Shown here: positions 6,357-8,315 of the stretch, one piece after another
How the letters are laid out: each line of letters starts with the position of its first letter
How positions within the stretch are numbered: the stretch's first letter is position 1
Assembly (NCBI GenBank): GCA_020343715.1
Contig: CP070808.1
Location: forward strand, 1,614,930-1,623,244
From: Thermoplasmata archaeon
GTDB taxonomy: Archaea > Thermoplasmatota > DTKX01 > GCA-020343715
Direction: 5' to 3'
Length of the DNA stretch: 8,315 nt
The notes under the pieces: generated by a model
The model's database searches: none
Seen by the model: the letters and a program-made list of their open reading frames with translations, nothing else
What the model was told of the DNA's origin: nothing
Translations under genes and position numbers: made by a program

Positions 6357-7154
6357 ATGAGGACCAGGGGGGTCTTCCTCTCCCGCCTCGCCTCCAGCGG
6401 TCTTCGGTCCCTGCCCGCCTTCGTCATCATCGGTGGCATGAAGTGCGGCACCACCTCGATTTACAAGTACCTGGTCCAGCATCCAAGTGTGGAGAAGGGT
6501 TTCATGGAGGAGGTCCACTACTTCGACCTCAACTACCACAGGGGCCTGTCCTGGTACAGGGCCCACTTCCCCAAGAAGGGCAAGGACTCCCCGATCGCGG
6601 GGGACGACAGTCCCTACTACCTCTTCCACCCCCTGGTACCCGAGAGGGTCGCCCGGGACCTGCCCGAGGCCAAGCTCATCGTGCTCCTGCGGAACCCCGT
6701 CGACCGGGCATTCTCCCACTACAACCACGAGCTGAAAAGGGGTAGGGAGACCCTCTCGTTCCCCGAGGCCCTGGAAAGGGAGGACGAGCGTCTCGAGGGG
6801 GAGGTGGACAGGATGGAGGCCGATGGTGAGTACAACAGCCACAACCACCAGCGGTTCTCCTACACGGCCCGGGGCAGGTACGCCGAGCAGCTGGAGAGGT
6901 GGTTCTCCGTGATACCACGGGAGAGGTTCCTCATCATGCAGAGCGAGGAGATGTTCCGGGACCCCGCGTCAGCCCTTGCGATCACCCTCGACTTCCTCGA
7001 CCTGCCGCCCTTGGAGTCACCGTCCTTCCCAGTCCACAACCCGGGCGGCTACTCGTCCTCGATAGATCCCGGGACCAGGTCGCGTCTCGAGGAGCACTTC
7101 CGGCCCCTCAACCAGGAACTCTACCGGCTCCTGGGCCGGTCCTTCGACTGGTGA
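6357..7154 (+). CDS. PAPS-dependent sulfotransferase
   Basis: This 265-residue protein would move a sulfuryl group from PAPS to a hydroxyl or amino group, most often on a sugar or lipid. The 5'-phosphosulfate loop is VIIGGMKCGTTSIYKYL (23-39) with Lys29 at the conserved position. The 3'-phosphate motif is LLRNPVDRAFSHYNHEL (110-126), with Arg112 and Ser120. The C-terminus ends LxxxFRPLNQELYRLLGRSFDW in style, as in heparan-sulfate N-sulfotransferase-like and bacterial or archaeal glycan sulfotransferases. Length is normal for the single-domain family, and no signal peptide or clear membrane helix is present, so it acts in the cytoplasm. The start at 6357 is set by a GGAGG 7 bases upstream. 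The glycan cluster about 4 kb away suggests a sulfated surface glycan or glycolipid as product, which is inference. Confidence 0.92.
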   Translation: MRTRGVFLSRLASSGLRSLPAFVIIGGMKCGTTSIYKYLVQHPSVEKGFMEEVHYFDLNYHRGLSWYRAHFPKKGKDSPIAGDDSPYYLFHPLVPERVARDLPEAKLIVLLRNPVDRAFSHYNHELKRGRETLSFPEALEREDERLEGEVDRMEADGEYNSHNHQRFSYTARGRYAEQLERWFSVIPRERFLIMQSEEMFRDPASALAITLDFLDLPPLESPSFPVHNPGGYSSSIDPGTRSRLEEHFRPLNQELYRLLGRSFDW

Positions 7155-7163
7155 TGCAATGGG

Positions 7164-7182
7164 ACCCCAGGGTCTGGGGTCA
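7164..7182. repeat. Perfect 8-base inverted repeat between sulfotransferase and oxidoreductase genes
   Basis: GACCCCAG and CTGGGGTC flank the 3-base loop GGT. The repeat begins 10 bases after the sulfotransferase stop and ends just before a TATA-like box. As RNA it would form a strong hairpin followed by the moderately T-rich ATATTCTTATAT, so it could help end the sulfotransferase transcript. As DNA it could be an operator for the next gene. Confidence 0.5.
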
Positions 7183-7187
7183 TATTC

Positions 7188-7196
7188 TTATATCCA
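7188..7196 (+). promoter_or_regulatory. TATA box of the 2-oxoacid oxidoreductase gene
   Basis: CTTATATCC is a good archaeal TATA-like element in an otherwise GC-rich gap. A start about 25 bases downstream, near 7217, would give a leader of about 28 bases holding the GGAGG ribosome binding site. Confidence 0.6.
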
Positions 7197-7232
7197 GAAC
7201 GCGGGTTAGGGTCCGGAGGGCACCACGCCCCT

Positions 7233-7237
7233 GGAGG
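7233..7237 (+). promoter_or_regulatory. Ribosome binding site of the 2-oxoacid oxidoreductase gene
   Basis: GGAGG lies 7 bases before ATG 7245 and fixes the start of the reading frame that runs to the right edge. Confidence 0.75.
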
Positions 7238-7244
7238 GAGTGCT

Positions 7245-8315
7245 ATGTCTGGAGAGGTCGAGCCCGAGGAGGAGGAGGTCTACGAGGGCGAGGAGATCAG
7301 GCTGAGCATAATGATAGGTGGAGAGGCGGGCACGGGCATCGTCTCGGCCGGGGAGATCCTGGCCCGGGCCTTCGCCAAGTGCACGCTCCACGTTTCTGCG
7401 TACTCGGAGGTGCCCTCCCTCATCAGGGGTGGCCACAACACCTTCCAGATCTGCGTCTCCACCCACAAGGTCCACTCCCTTTGGAGGGCCCTGGACTTCC
7501 TCATAGCCCTGGACAGGCTGTCCATCGACCTCAACGCCCTCAACGTATCGGAGAACGGGGCCATCGTGTACGACTCGGACACGGTGGAGGTGGACCCCAA
7601 GGAGCTGGGCCACACCATTCTGGGTCGCGAGGACCTGACGCTTCTCCCTGTGCCCCTCAAGACCATCGCAGGGGAGCACGGTCGGGCAGACCTGATGCGC
7701 AACACCGTGGCCCTGGGCGTCGCCATCGCCTTGGCCGACTACAAGTGCGAGGCGCTGGAGGAGGTGCTGGCGGAGCACTTCAAGGCCAAGGGCGAGAAGA
7801 TAGTGAACATGAACATCGCCTCCGCCCGCGCGGGCTACGACCACGTGAAGGTGCACTACCCGGACGTGCACATCCTGGGACTGGACGGGACCAAGTGCGG
7901 CATGCCCCATATGGTCATGTCCGGCAATCAGGCCATCGCCCTGGGTGCCCTCAAGGCGGGCATGACCTTCTACTCAGGCTACCCCATGACCCCCGCGTCG
8001 CCCCTGCTCCACTGGTTCGTCACCCTGGAGGAGGACTGGGGCATCGTGGCCAAGCAGACGGAGGACGAGATCTCCGCCGTGATGATGGCCATCGGCGCCA
8101 GCTCAGCGGGGGCCCGGGCCATGACGGGGACGTCGGGGGGAGGTTTCTGCCTGATGACCGAGGGCCTGGGCCTGGCGGGGGAGGCGGAGATACCCCTGGT
8201 GGTCATGCTGGGGCAACGCCCCGGTCCCGCCACCGGCCTCGCCACCCGCACCGAGCAGGCTGACCTGCTCTTCGCCATCAACGCGTCCCAGGGGGAGTTC
8301 CCCAGGGCCGTGCTC
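7245..8315 (+). CDS. 2-oxoacid:acceptor (ferredoxin) oxidoreductase, fused gamma-alpha subunit, 5' part
   Basis: The frame holds 357 codons without a stop and continues past the right edge. After an acidic N-terminal tail (1-17), a gamma domain begins with IMIGGEAGTGIVSAGEILA (22-40) and the SLIRGGHNTFQICVS block (58-72), running to about 205. The alpha domain follows, with FYSGYPMTPASP (242-253), EDEISAV (273-279), TSGGGFCLMTEGLGLAG (296-312) and RPGPATGLATRTEQADL (325-341). Gamma before alpha in one chain is a known arrangement (KorA/VorA-like alpha subunits). With a separate beta subunit carrying thiamine diphosphate, the enzyme oxidatively decarboxylates 2-oxoacids to acyl-CoA and reduces ferredoxin, or runs the reverse. 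The beta gene would be expected just downstream, outside the window. Whether the substrate is 2-oxoglutarate, pyruvate or a branched-chain 2-oxoacid cannot be decided, so no symbol is given. Confidence 0.92.
   Translation, partial: MSGEVEPEEEEVYEGEEIRLSIMIGGEAGTGIVSAGEILARAFAKCTLHVSAYSEVPSLIRGGHNTFQICVSTHKVHSLWRALDFLIALDRLSIDLNALNVSENGAIVYDSDTVEVDPKELGHTILGREDLTLLPVPLKTIAGEHGRADLMRNTVALGVAIALADYKCEALEEVLAEHFKAKGEKIVNMNIASARAGYDHVKVHYPDVHILGLDGTKCGMPHMVMSGNQAIALGALKAGMTFYSGYPMTPASPLLHWFVTLEEDWGIVAKQTEDEISAVMMAIGASSAGARAMTGTSGGGFCLMTEGLGLAGEAEIPLVVMLGQRPGPATGLATRTEQADLLFAINASQGEFPRAVL

Noticed and set aside
6141..6848. Minus-strand open frame of 235 codons opposite the sulfotransferase
   Set aside because: It runs antisense through the PAPS-binding motifs and across the divergent promoter region. 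Its composition is that of a shadow frame.
6899..8263. Long plus-strand open frame of 454 codons across the end of the sulfotransferase and the oxidoreductase
   Set aside because: It overlaps two well-supported genes in another frame and encodes a Gly/Arg/Pro/His-rich product with no motif. This is a shadow frame caused by high GC content.

Overview
The window reads as a chromosomal segment of a GC-rich archaeon. The archaeal assignment rests on four sequence signs. TATA-like boxes lie about 25 bases before inferred transcript starts. At least one gene appears to be leaderless. Arginine is very often encoded by AGG. GTG starts are frequent. The gene content (a fused gamma-alpha 2-oxoacid:acceptor oxidoreductase and a CPBP protease with an exported C-terminal domain) fits a euryarchaeal or Thermoplasmatota-like lineage, but the lineage is inference and no marker gene is present.

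Layout. From 1 to 2497, on the minus strand, lies a surface-glycan cluster. In transcription order it holds a GT4 glycosyltransferase (1388..2497), a second, compact GT4 glycosyltransferase (192..1319), and the N-terminus of a Wzx-like oligosaccharide flippase that runs off the left edge (1..184). A short divergent promoter region (2498..2567) separates it from a plus-strand membrane protease of the CPBP/Abi family (2568..4079). The exported C-terminal domain of that protease appears to continue in another frame at 4076..4276, which suggests a frameshift. Two tandem aldo/keto reductase paralogs on the minus strand (5234..6193, then 4249..5217) converge on it, with a 28-base overlap of coding ends. 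A second divergent region (6194..6356) leads to a plus-strand PAPS-dependent sulfotransferase (6357..7154). After a 90-base gap with a perfect inverted repeat, a TATA box and a strong ribosome binding site comes the 5' part of a fused gamma-alpha 2-oxoacid:acceptor oxidoreductase subunit (7245 to the right edge).

How the genes may work together. The two glycosyltransferases would build a lipid-linked oligosaccharide and the flippase would carry it across the membrane. The sulfotransferase, about 4 kb away, could sulfate a sugar of the same glycan or glycolipid; this link is inference from proximity. The aldo/keto reductases and the 2-oxoacid oxidoreductase look like ordinary metabolic genes. 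No tRNA, rRNA, CRISPR array, insertion sequence or phage gene was seen. No gene-free stretch exceeds 300 bases. The most unusual item is the split protease gene with its exported beta-rich domain.
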